Below, piece by piece: positions 12,970-19,960 of a stretch of DNA of 21,410 bases (positions within the stretch are counted from its first letter, which is position 1; the number at the start of each line of letters is the position of its first letter). A model generated the notes under the pieces. The model searched no databases and was not told the origin of the DNA. It worked only from the letters and a program-made list of their open reading frames with translations. Both the position numbers and the translations under genes were made by a program. This DNA comes from an uncultured Lachnospiraceae bacterium (lineage in GTDB: Bacteria > Bacillota > Clostridia > Lachnospirales > Lachnospiraceae): the NCBI GenBank assembly GCA_947175845.1, contig CAMWOK010000015.1, positions 1-21,410 of the forward strand, read 5' to 3'.

Positions 12970-15348
12970 TTAAATCGACAGCACCTCACAGGGCGCAATT
13001 TTTCTGATTTTGCGCGCGGCTGCCAGCGCTGTCAGGCCCCCGGCTGCCTCCATTCCAAGAACAAGCACCAAAATCCATGCCGCCGGAAAAGAAAACGCAA
13101 CCTTGTAGACCCCCATCGCGCGGAACAGGCCGCTCATCACAGCGTTTGAACCAAAATACAACAGCACGCTTCCCAGCACACTCCCGCCCGCAATGTGGAG
13201 CATGTAGGTCATCACCGCCTGCGCAGCCAGCTGTGCACTTGAGTATCCCAGTGCCTTCATTATCCCAAAATCCCTCCGCTGTGTCAACAAAATCGCATTT
13301 GTGACAAAAAATCCCATTATCACAATCAGCAGAAAAACCGCGCCAGTCACCAGATACACAACCCCTGCCACGCTGTTGGTAATCGGGGCAAACTGCGCCT
13401 GAAATACCTGCGCAAACGCCCCCGCGTACGCCAGCCTCTCCCCGTAACGCTCCTCGAGCGCAAGACAGTACGCCCCTGCATCCATACCATCCTCGAGATA
13501 AATGTGGATGGACGTCCAGTCCGCCGCCGGGTCAATCTGCTGCAGTCCCTCCATGGTGAGCGCAATGTCCAGCCCGCCCGAGTACGTCCCCTGCGTGAGT
13601 CCCACAATCAAAAACGTCTCCGTGCGCACCTCCTCCTGAAACACCTGCGATACCACAATGCTGTCCCCGATTCCCTTGCCGGAGAGCCTGGCCAGATTTC
13701 CAGAAACCGCCGCCTCATTTTCATGGATGGGATAACGGCCCGAAAATACAGACGGATTTTCCAGCGCGTCATAATCGCTGTGGACACTCAGCGACGCATA
13801 GACCTCCCCCTCACACATCAGTTTTGTGTATCCCGGATCTATGGCAGTCGCAACCTTTTGCACAGCCAGACCGTCCAAACCTGCCCGCAGCTCTTCCGCA
13901 AGCATCTTTGTGTCCTGGATCTGTGCTGCCTCGACATGGACGTCATACACCTCCGCCCCCGTGATCTGCAGCAGCCCATCCTGGCTGCACACAAGTTGCG
14001 CATACAGAATCACCGCAAAACCGGCAACACACATCATAGCTGCCACAACAGTACACACAAGAACACTTTTCACCCGCTCGTAATCCATCCGCTTACACAC
14101 GATCGAAAAATTGACCGGAAACGGCATACGCGCAATAGTCCTTCCCGCCGCCCTGCTTTTTGCGCATCCGATGTGCACACAGTTGCCCTGAAACGCCTCG
14201 ACCGGTCTCAGGCGGATGATTCCCCGCGCCAGAAACAACGTCACCAGCGCCGTGACAGACGGCACTGCCAGAAGATTTTTGACAGACACCCACCCCAGAA
14301 ATGCCGTGTTCCACACAAAACCAATGTCTGTCGCCACGCCGCGCACAACCAGCGGCGTCAGTTTCTGCGACAGCAAAATACCAAAGACAGCGCCAGAAAG
14401 CCCAAGTCCCAAAAACTGCAGCACGTACGTCGCGGCGACTGCACCTCCCTGCCATCCGATCGCCTTGAGCGTGCCCAATTCTTCCAAATCCCGGTCAAGT
14501 GTGCTGCGCATATGAAATGCAATGACAATCAGGCAGGCGATCGCCCCCAACCATGCAGCCCCTTTCAGAACCGCCACATAGATACTGAGATTGCTCTCCC
14601 GGCTGGATCTGGCATATTCCACATCCGAGTAACTGTAAAATGCGGCCTCCGCAGACTTTGATGCCACCCACTCTGAAAAGCGCTTTTCAAGCGCTGTCAC
14701 ATCCTCCGCTGCCGCTGTCTGCACAATCACGGCGTCTGCATCCGCGCCCGCCTGTTCTCTCAGTGCCTCAAACAGCGCTCCGGGCAGGTCAAATGCAATG
14801 TCCGCCCTGCATCCAAACAACACGTCCTCCGTAAACCCGGCAATTGTATAGCGTTTTTGCAGTGTGCCAGCCGACAGACTAAGCGTGTCGCCCAGCGCAA
14901 ACCCAAAAAAGGTTTTACACACATACGGAACGTAGATGGCATTGTCCGGCAGCGTCTCCATCCGCTCCACAACCTGCATCCGGGACAGCGTCTCCCCGCG
15001 GTCCGCGTTCCTGAAAATCCAGCTTCCATAGATCGGAAGCCCGCTGCCCGCAATCTGAATATCCGCATTTTTGACCAGAACGGCGTCCACAAATTCCATT
15101 TTTGCAGCTTCTTTTTCTGATAAAATGCCGCCCATCTCCCGCTCATATTTCTCACAGAATCCTTTTGGCAGGACGGCCGCAAAGTCCGCGCTGTTTGTCT
15201 GCGCCGCCCTCTCCCAATACAGCCGCCCAAATCCCTCCGTCATCTGGCTGGCTGTGTCTGCAAGCAGAACTGTCACCAGACTCAGCAGCCAAAATGCCAT
15301 GGATGTCTTTCTGCTCTTTCTGATATTGGACAAAATTAACTGTAACAT
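12970..15348 (-). CDS. FtsX-type ABC transporter permease
   Basis: The 792-residue membrane protein starts MLQLILSNIRKSRKTSMAFWLLSLVTVLL. It has an extracellular region, then a first FtsX unit (VAVLKGAAWLGAIACLIVIAF, ELGTLKAIGWQ, further segments). A long extracellular region follows (about residues 430-650), then a second FtsX unit (VVYLVTGAVFLLIVIMGFFV, FGIMKALGYS, LGMEAAGGLTALAAA). This two-FtsX layout is that of MacB/BceB-like permeases, which move lipids or peptides or act mechanically on the envelope together with a separate ATPase. ATG 15348 has AGGGG about ten bases before it and removes 18 residues of poor N-terminal extension. It lies 69 bases after the ATPase gene. With the two-component genes downstream it recalls peptide-antibiotic sensing/resistance modules, but it is not a canonical ten-segment BceB. 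Substrate unknown. Confidence 0.88.
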   Translation of the reverse strand: MLQLILSNIRKSRKTSMAFWLLSLVTVLLADTASQMTEGFGRLYWERAAQTNSADFAAVLPKGFCEKYEREMGGILSEKEAAKMEFVDAVLVKNADIQIAGSGLPIYGSWIFRNADRGETLSRMQVVERMETLPDNAIYVPYVCKTFFGFALGDTLSLSAGTLQKRYTIAGFTEDVLFGCRADIAFDLPGALFEALREQAGADADAVIVQTAAAEDVTALEKRFSEWVASKSAEAAFYSYSDVEYARSSRESNLSIYVAVLKGAAWLGAIACLIVIAFHMRSTLDRDLEELGTLKAIGWQGGAVAATYVLQFLGLGLSGAVFGILLSQKLTPLVVRGVATDIGFVWNTAFLGWVSVKNLLAVPSVTALVTLFLARGIIRLRPVEAFQGNCVHIGCAKSRAAGRTIARMPFPVNFSIVCKRMDYERVKSVLVCTVVAAMMCVAGFAVILYAQLVCSQDGLLQITGAEVYDVHVEAAQIQDTKMLAEELRAGLDGLAVQKVATAIDPGYTKLMCEGEVYASLSVHSDYDALENPSVFSGRYPIHENEAAVSGNLARLSGKGIGDSIVVSQVFQEEVRTETFLIVGLTQGTYSGGLDIALTMEGLQQIDPAADWTSIHIYLEDGMDAGAYCLALEERYGERLAYAGAFAQVFQAQFAPITNSVAGVVYLVTGAVFLLIVIMGFFVTNAILLTQRRDFGIMKALGYSSAQLAAQAVMTYMLHIAGGSVLGSVLLYFGSNAVMSGLFRAMGVYKVAFSFPAAWILVLVLGMEAAGGLTALAAARKIRKIAPCEVLSI

Positions 15349-15417
15349 CTCACGATCGCCCCTTTTCCATACAAAACAAAACTGCAATTCCCATCTTTTC
15401 ATGCGCCATTGTTATTT

Positions 15418-16191
15418 TTACCATCCCATCTCCTCCAGAAAGTGTATCAGCCGCTCTTTGCGCTGCTCCGACTCCCCCGTGCAGGCGCCCAGGATGCACT
15501 CCCCGTCAATGCGCCCGTCCCGCAGATACAGAATGCGGTTTCCCCGCAGCGCCGATCGCAGATCGTGTGTCACCATGATGATCGACTGCCCTTTCTGATG
15601 AAAACCGGTCAGAAGATCGAGAACTGCCCTCCCGGATGCCGAGTCAAGCGCCCCGGTCGGCTCGTCGGCGTACACGACTTCCGGCTGGTTTATCAGCGCC
15701 CGCACAATGCCCGCGCGCCCCAGCTGTCCGCCCGAAACCTGCGACGGATACTTTGTCCACTCCCGCTCGGACAGACCAACTTCTGCAAACAGTTTTTTTC
15801 CACATGCAAAGACTCTTTTCCTGTTTTTATCCACAAGCAGCCCGCTGATAAGCACATTGTCCATCAGATTCATGCCCGGAATCAAATGCACCTGCTGAAA
15901 CACATAGCCGCAGTTTTTGCGCCGGAACCGCGCCAGCTTCCGCTCGGTATACTTCGTGAGATTGGTTCCCTTAAAAAAGACCTCCCCCATTCCTGCCCTG
16001 TCCATGCCCGACAGGATGTGCAGCAGCGTCGACTTCCCGGACCCGGACGGCCCCATGATGACCGTAAAATCCCTGTCGTATATCTGAAGGTCCATATTCT
16101 TGATAACGTACTGCCCTACCGCGCCGTTTGTGTAGCTCTTGCACAGCTTTCTCGTCTCGATGAGAATGGTTGATGATGTCTGTGTCTGCAT
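15418..16191 (-). CDS. ABC transporter ATP-binding protein (MacB/LolD type)
   Basis: The 257-residue ATPase shows Walker A GPSGSGKST (47-55), a Q-loop FQQ at about 98-100, signature VSGGQLGRA (152-160), Walker B VVYADEP (172-178) with PTGALDS after it, and the H-loop His209. These are features of the LolD/FtsE/MacB-type ATPases that pair with FtsX-type permeases. It energises the adjacent permease from the cytosolic side. ATG 16191 follows AGGGGG at seven bases; the longer frame to 16293 runs through the promoter. The signature reads QLGRA rather than the more common QQQR. It is the first gene of the ABC/two-component operon; a promoter and repeats lie 50-110 bases upstream. Confidence 0.93.
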   Translation of the reverse strand: MQTQTSSTILIETRKLCKSYTNGAVGQYVIKNMDLQIYDRDFTVIMGPSGSGKSTLLHILSGMDRAGMGEVFFKGTNLTKYTERKLARFRRKNCGYVFQQVHLIPGMNLMDNVLISGLLVDKNRKRVFACGKKLFAEVGLSEREWTKYPSQVSGGQLGRAGIVRALINQPEVVYADEPTGALDSASGRAVLDLLTGFHQKGQSIIMVTHDLRSALRGNRILYLRDGRIDGECILGACTGESEQRKERLIHFLEEMGW

Positions 16192-16247
16192 AAAAATACC
16201 CCCTGTTTTTCGTTGCCCTGCATGTCCGCTCTTTCCTGTATGTCCTA

Positions 16248-16276
16248 ATCCTACCACACAAAATCTTAACTGTCTT
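16248..16276 (-). promoter_or_regulatory. Promoter of the ABC/two-component operon, extended -10
   Basis: On the minus strand TGG-TAGGAT (16248-16256) is an extended -10. AAGACA (16271-16276) 17 bases upstream is a weak -35. The start would be near 16241, about 50 bases before the ATPase ATG. The poor -35 overlaps the TTAA repeats, as expected for an activator-dependent promoter. Confidence 0.55.
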
Positions 16277-16302
16277 AAATCAATCCTTAACAATCCTTAA
16301 CA
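16263..16302 (-). promoter_or_regulatory. Four phased TTAA-centred repeats, likely response-regulator site
   Basis: Plus-strand copies ATCTTAAC, GTCTTAAA, ATCCTTAAC and ATCCTTAAC have TTAA cores at 16266, 16275, 16287 and 16297. The last two form an exact tandem of the 10-mer CAATCCTTAA (16281-16300). Near-helical spacing (9, 12, 10) in the -35 region is how OmpR-family regulators bind as tandem dimers. The response regulator encoded in the same operon is the obvious candidate, so the operon would be self-regulated. Confidence 0.55.
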
Positions 16303-16397
16303 GATTTGCACTGAAAAAGGCACATAGCTGTCACTACATGCCCTGAAAAGTTCCATTAATTCCATTTATCTTTATCCATCCAACAGATTTGCACTGA
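16299..16397. repeat. 16-bp direct repeat pair AACAGATTTGCACTGA
   Basis: Identical copies lie at 16299-16314 and 16382-16397, 83 bases apart in start. The left one abuts the response-regulator-like repeats and the terminator; the right one is inside the 3' end of the small ORF at 16356-16586. Origin unknown: a local duplication, a regulatory pair or the scar of an insertion are all possible. Confidence 0.6.
16314..16342 (-). terminator. Intrinsic terminator of the exporter/CPBP unit
   Basis: On the minus strand GGCATGTAG, loop TGACAG, CTATGTGCC (16342-16319) forms a nine-pair stem with two G-U pairs, followed by TTTTTC (16318-16313). It stands 14 bases after the stop of the small ORF and just before the promoter of the next leftward operon, so it separates the two transcription units. 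Confidence 0.75.
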
Positions 16398-16586
16398 TTT
16401 CATAGTGCAGCATACCACTTCTAGGCGCTGAACGCCCCTATCTGCTCCGTCTCTAATTGTGCACGATTCGTATTTTGTTCCAGATGGAGTAATGTCTGCT
16501 GTTCCTCCTGTGATCACTGTCCAAACCATTGGCCATCCAACTTCCTCTGTATCACAATATCCCGATTCGAAGAAGCCTTTTTTCAC
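16356..16586 (-). CDS. Small hypothetical protein overlapping the CPBP stop
   Basis: The frame codes 76 residues, MKKGFFESGYCDTEEVGW and onward, ending ICWMDKDKWN, with four cysteines and several tryptophans. There is no signal peptide or membrane segment and no family that can be recognised. The GTG start (16584-16586) overlaps the CPBP stop (16583-16585) as GTGA, which allows translational coupling. A weak purine stretch (GGCGGGTGAG) precedes it. The DNA is visibly richer in A/T than its neighbours, with many AAA, GAA and ATA codons. It ends 14 bases before a good terminator. It could be a real small gene, or the remnant tail of a lost gene; the start codon and ribosome site are not strong. 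Confidence 0.4.
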   Translation of the reverse strand: MKKGFFESGYCDTEEVGWPMVWTVITGGTADITPSGTKYESCTIRDGADRGVQRLEVVCCTMKSVQICWMDKDKWN

Positions 16587-17821
16587 TCACCCGCCTTGAC
16601 TGGATGCCTGTGCAGATGCACGAGGCAGACTGCAGCCACAAGGATAAAAGGCAGCCCTGAGACAATTCCGGTGGGCGCAGGACCCACGAAGAAATTGCCG
16701 CCGTCAAATGTAAAGAGCGCCCCCTGCGCCATCAGCACATTGACTGCGCTGTGCGCAAATACCGCCGGAAATATGCTGCCCGTCCGCAGGCAGAGAAACG
16801 AGTAGATCACACCCGTCACCATGCCAAACACGCACATTGCAAGGATATTCACCACCGGGAATCCCGCATTCTCATTTCCATAATAATATCCCACTGCCAC
16901 CAGCGGCGCATACCACAGACCGGAGGCAAAGCCGCTCATAAGCACTGCCCGAATCGTGCCAAACTTGCGGTAGAGCTTCGGGAGCAGGTACGCGCGGAAG
17001 CCCCACTCCTCGCCAAAGCTGTTGATAAAATCGAGCACCGCTGCCGTGAAAAATTTTAACAGCAGGTCCGTCTTGTAGGAGGCCACAATGTTGACCGCGT
17101 CAATCTGCGTCCCCGCACTTTCTGCGCCCCCGCGGTAAGAGTCGATAAAACGGGTCATGTTCGGGTCAAAATTGTCCCTGAAAATCAGGAAATAAATAGC
17201 TGCACCCAAAAATGTAAGAATGGTCATCCCAAACCATCCGAACAAAAACAGAAACCGCTGCTCAAAGAAATTGAACTGAATGCCGGACTTGGCAAGCCCT
17301 TCCCGCGTTGCCAGGCGCACCAGAAGCGCTGAGAACGCCGGCGTGAGCATCAGCTGTTTTATCATGTTCACCGCCTCTTTTACGACGTCCGCGTCATTGC
17401 TCTGATACATCGGAATGACGGCGAAGATCTCGGAAACCCAGGTTATGCCAAAGCACAGCGCCAGAAAATAGATAATCCGCTTCGTCTCCACCTTCTTGTC
17501 CGTCACGCCCACCAGATTCTGTTTCCTTCCAGGCATCCCCTGAATCCGGGCGTCCTTCCCCTGCTGCTGCTGTCCCGCAGCCGCGGGGCGGTTGTGCTTA
17601 AATTTCCTTGTGATGTCAAATGCGTCGATATCAGACACACTCTCATCTGTCTGATCCGGCTCCTGCGCACTGTCTGACTGCTGTTCCCCTGCGCCTTCTG
17701 TTGCCGCATCCATCTCGTCTATCTCATCTATCTTATCTATCGTTGTCTCACTTTCTGTCTCCGTTTTGATCGCTGTGTTTTCCTGCAATCCCGCCTCCGA
17801 CTTGTTTTCTAATTCTGCCAT
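16583..17821 (-). CDS. CPBP-family intramembrane protease-like protein with acidic N-terminal extension
   Basis: The 412-residue protein begins with about 115 hydrophilic, very acidic residues (including D29-KIDEIDEMD, an imperfect 9-base tandem repeat in DNA at 17708-17737, and a Gln run). Several membrane segments follow. The Abi/CPBP motif 1 EEWGFRAYL (Glu271, Glu272, Arg276) and motif 3 HSAVN (His357, Asn361) are present. In motif 2 the usual LWHAP reads LWYAP: Tyr304 replaces the histidine. Family members cleave membrane substrates (CAAX prenyl-endopeptidase relatives) and some serve bacteriocin immunity; here activity is uncertain. AGAGAGG upstream supports the ATG at 17821. It follows the MsbA-like exporter gene by 106 bases on the same strand, so a joint role with the exporter is possible. 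Confidence 0.88.
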   Translation of the reverse strand: MAELENKSEAGLQENTAIKTETESETTIDKIDEIDEMDAATEGAGEQQSDSAQEPDQTDESVSDIDAFDITRKFKHNRPAAAGQQQQGKDARIQGMPGRKQNLVGVTDKKVETKRIIYFLALCFGITWVSEIFAVIPMYQSNDADVVKEAVNMIKQLMLTPAFSALLVRLATREGLAKSGIQFNFFEQRFLFLFGWFGMTILTFLGAAIYFLIFRDNFDPNMTRFIDSYRGGAESAGTQIDAVNIVASYKTDLLLKFFTAAVLDFINSFGEEWGFRAYLLPKLYRKFGTIRAVLMSGFASGLWYAPLVAVGYYYGNENAGFPVVNILAMCVFGMVTGVIYSFLCLRTGSIFPAVFAHSAVNVLMAQGALFTFDGGNFFVGPAPTGIVSGLPFILVAAVCLVHLHRHPVKAGE

Positions 17822-17927
17822 CCGTTTCCTCTCTCCCTTTTTCTACAGATCCCAAACGCCCGAAATCCCTCTGTGCCTGACTCCGCGCGCAGGCTTCTTT
17901 ACAGTTCCTGCGTGATCCGGTACAAAT

Positions 17928-19706
17928 TCACTTTATCTCATTCGCCATGGTATAAAAATGGTGATAGATCCCGCCGAGCGCCATCAGCGCATCGTGATTT
18001 CCCTCCTCGACAATCCCCTCGTCCGTCAGCACCAGTATCCTGTCAGAGTTGCGGATGCTCGAGAGCCGGTGCGCAATCGTGAGCGTCGTGCGCCCCTTGG
18101 CAAGCTCATTCAGGGATTGTGCGACCGCGTACTCGCTCTCGTTGTCGAGCGCGGAGGTCGCCTCGTCCAGAATCAGTATCGGCGGATTTTTCAGAAAGAC
18201 CCGCGCGATGCTGATGCGCTGCTTCTGCCCGCCGGAGAGCTTCACGCCGCGCTCACCGACATACGTGTCATATTTGTCCTTGAGATTCTGGATAAACTCG
18301 TCCGCCCCCGCGCGCCTTGCGGCCTCTATGACCTCCTCGCACGCAGCGCCCGGCTTTCCGTAAGCGATATTCTCATACACCGTGCCGGAGAAGAGATAGA
18401 CTTCCTGCTGGACGACGCCGATGCTCTGCCGCAGGCTCCTCAAGGTCAGTTTCCTGATATTGTTCCCGTCCAGCGTGATCTCGCCGCAGGACACGTCGTA
18501 AAAGCGCGGGATCAGGTTGCACAGCGTCGTCTTCCCGCCGCCCGAGGGACCCACAATCGCAAGCTTCTCCCCCGCGTGAATCTCGAGATTGAGATTCGCA
18601 AAGACCCTGTTGTGGTCATCCGGGTACTCAAAGCTCACATTGTGAAACGCGATCTCACCCTTTGGATTGATGATATCCTGCGCGTCCGGATCGTCAAAAA
18701 TCTCAATGTCCGCGTCTATGATCTGCAAAAAGCGCTCAATGCCGGTGACGCCGCGCTGAAACTGCTCCGTGAACTCGATAATTCTGCGGATTGTCGCAAT
18801 TAGCGTGGACACATACATGACATACGCAACCATGTCCCCGGGCAGAATCCTGCCGTCCATCAGGAAAAATCCGCCGCCGACAATGATCGTCAGATACATC
18901 AGCCCGTCAAACACTCTCGTGGAAGTGCTGAACAGACCCATGAGCATATACGCGTGCTGTTTCACCCGCAGAAACTGCTGGTTTCCCTCCTCGAACTTCT
19001 CCGATTCGAGCGCCTCGTTCGTGAACGCCTTGACGACTTTCTGGCCCAGCAGGCTGTCCTCGATCTTCGCGTTCAGCTCGCCAATCTGGTGGCGCTGTTC
19101 ACTGAAGGTTCTGCGCATCTTCTTGTTGATGATGCGGCACACCACCGTCATCACCGGCACAAACACAAATATCATCAGCGTGAGCGGCAGATTGACCTGC
19201 GCCAGTATCACAAACGAAATCACAATTTTGATCGCCGCGATAAAAAACTCCTCCGGGCAGTGGTGCGCAAACTCCGTCACCTCAAACAAATCATTGGTGA
19301 TGCGCCCCATAATCTGGCCGACCTTCGTGTTGTTGAAATACGTGTTGGAAAGCAGCTGCAGGTGCGCGTAGGCGTCACGGCGCATGTCCGTCTCAATCTT
19401 CGCGCCCATCACATGGCCGGTGTCTGCCATGTAGTAATTTGCCAGCGCGTCGACGATCCGCAGCACAAAATACACCAGCGCAAGCCCGCCGATCATGCGC
19501 GCCGTCAGAAGCGCCACGTCCTCGAGCGCCGTGTTGGTGATCTGCCGGATGATCAGCGGCAGCACGATCTCGCACACCGTCGTCAGCGCCGCGCAGAACA
19601 AATCTGCGCACAGTGTCCTGCGGTACGGCTTAAAATACGGCAGAAACCGCCGGATCAGCACGCCTGTCGGATACTCTCTGTACTTATTTTTTTCATTTTG
19701 CTGCAT
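17928..19706 (-). CDS. MsbA-like ABC exporter, fused permease and ATPase
   Basis: The 592-residue half-transporter has an exporter-type transmembrane domain (about 25-330, six segments including LFCAALTTVCEIVLPLII and VISFVILAQVNLPLTLMIFVF). Its ATPase domain has Walker A GPSGGGKTT (386-394), signature LSGGQKQRISIAR (490-502), Walker B ILILDEATSALD and switch His in TIAHRLS. It would act as a homodimer or heterodimer exporting lipids, drugs or peptides across the membrane. The ATG at 19706 has GAGGAGA six bases upstream. Only one such half is encoded here, so a homodimer is likely unless the partner is elsewhere. No peptidase (C39) domain is fused at its N-terminus. The promoter at 19879-19907 and a small ORF (19655-19843) precede it. 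Substrate unknown. Confidence 0.93.
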   Translation of the reverse strand: MQQNEKNKYREYPTGVLIRRFLPYFKPYRRTLCADLFCAALTTVCEIVLPLIIRQITNTALEDVALLTARMIGGLALVYFVLRIVDALANYYMADTGHVMGAKIETDMRRDAYAHLQLLSNTYFNNTKVGQIMGRITNDLFEVTEFAHHCPEEFFIAAIKIVISFVILAQVNLPLTLMIFVFVPVMTVVCRIINKKMRRTFSEQRHQIGELNAKIEDSLLGQKVVKAFTNEALESEKFEEGNQQFLRVKQHAYMLMGLFSTSTRVFDGLMYLTIIVGGGFFLMDGRILPGDMVAYVMYVSTLIATIRRIIEFTEQFQRGVTGIERFLQIIDADIEIFDDPDAQDIINPKGEIAFHNVSFEYPDDHNRVFANLNLEIHAGEKLAIVGPSGGGKTTLCNLIPRFYDVSCGEITLDGNNIRKLTLRSLRQSIGVVQQEVYLFSGTVYENIAYGKPGAACEEVIEAARRAGADEFIQNLKDKYDTYVGERGVKLSGGQKQRISIARVFLKNPPILILDEATSALDNESEYAVAQSLNELAKGRTTLTIAHRLSSIRNSDRILVLTDEGIVEEGNHDALMALGGIYHHFYTMANEIK

Positions 19707-19843
19707 TTGTGTTCTCCTCTGATTTTTTCACGCCCGGTCAGTTTGCATCCGTATTCCGATGCGTCCTTTCCGGCACTTTTTAATTCCCGTTCGACAGCGC
19801 CTGCCCTGCATTGATGCACGCCTGGAAGCGGCCTGTAATCCAT
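19655..19843 (-). CDS. Possible small leader ORF overlapping the exporter start
   Basis: The frame codes 62 residues, MDYRPLPGVHQCRAGAVERE and onward, Lys/Arg-rich near the end. TAAAGGGGGG (19851-19860) lies seven bases before the ATG, one of the strongest ribosome sites in the window, and the promoter start is only about 30 bases upstream. It overlaps the first 52 bases of the exporter gene in another frame, so ribosomes leaving it pass the exporter start. It resembles no known family. It may be a coding leader that tunes exporter translation, or a chance frame. Confidence 0.35.
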   Translation of the reverse strand: MDYRPLPGVHQCRAGAVERELKSAGKDASEYGCKLTGREKIRGEHKCSKMKKISTESIRQAC

Positions 19844-19878
19844 AGCAGTTCCCCCCTTTACAGCTGTCAATGAATACT

Positions 19879-19907
19879 ATTTTAACATTGGAACCAGAAT
19901 CTGTAAA
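19879..19907 (-). promoter_or_regulatory. Promoter of the exporter/CPBP unit, extended -10
   Basis: On the minus strand TTTACA (19902-19907), a 17-base spacer and TAAAAT (19879-19884) with TGT before it form a strong sigma-A promoter. The start near 19872 gives a leader of about 165 bases to the exporter ATG and about 30 bases to the small ORF at 19843. A second, weaker option TTGACA-N17-TGCTAT lies just downstream. Confidence 0.7.
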
Positions 19908-19960
19908 GTAGCGCTTGTAAAACTCGGTTTTCACTCGTGCGATGCCTTGCCTGCCCGAAA

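Noticed and set aside
13504..14661. 385-codon plus-strand open frame
   Set aside because: It is antisense to the FtsX permease, rich in Arg/His/Gln as expected from the shadow of a GC-biased gene, with no domain.
12970..16191. Calling the ABC genes a standard BceAB bacitracin transporter
   Set aside because: The permease has two FtsX units and a different segment layout from BceB, and the kinase has a sizeable outside domain unlike BceS.
19908..19945. AAAAC/GTTTT inverted pair after the partial right-edge gene, possible terminator
   Set aside because: Only about five mostly A-T pairs with a three-base loop, so it is too weak to call a terminator.
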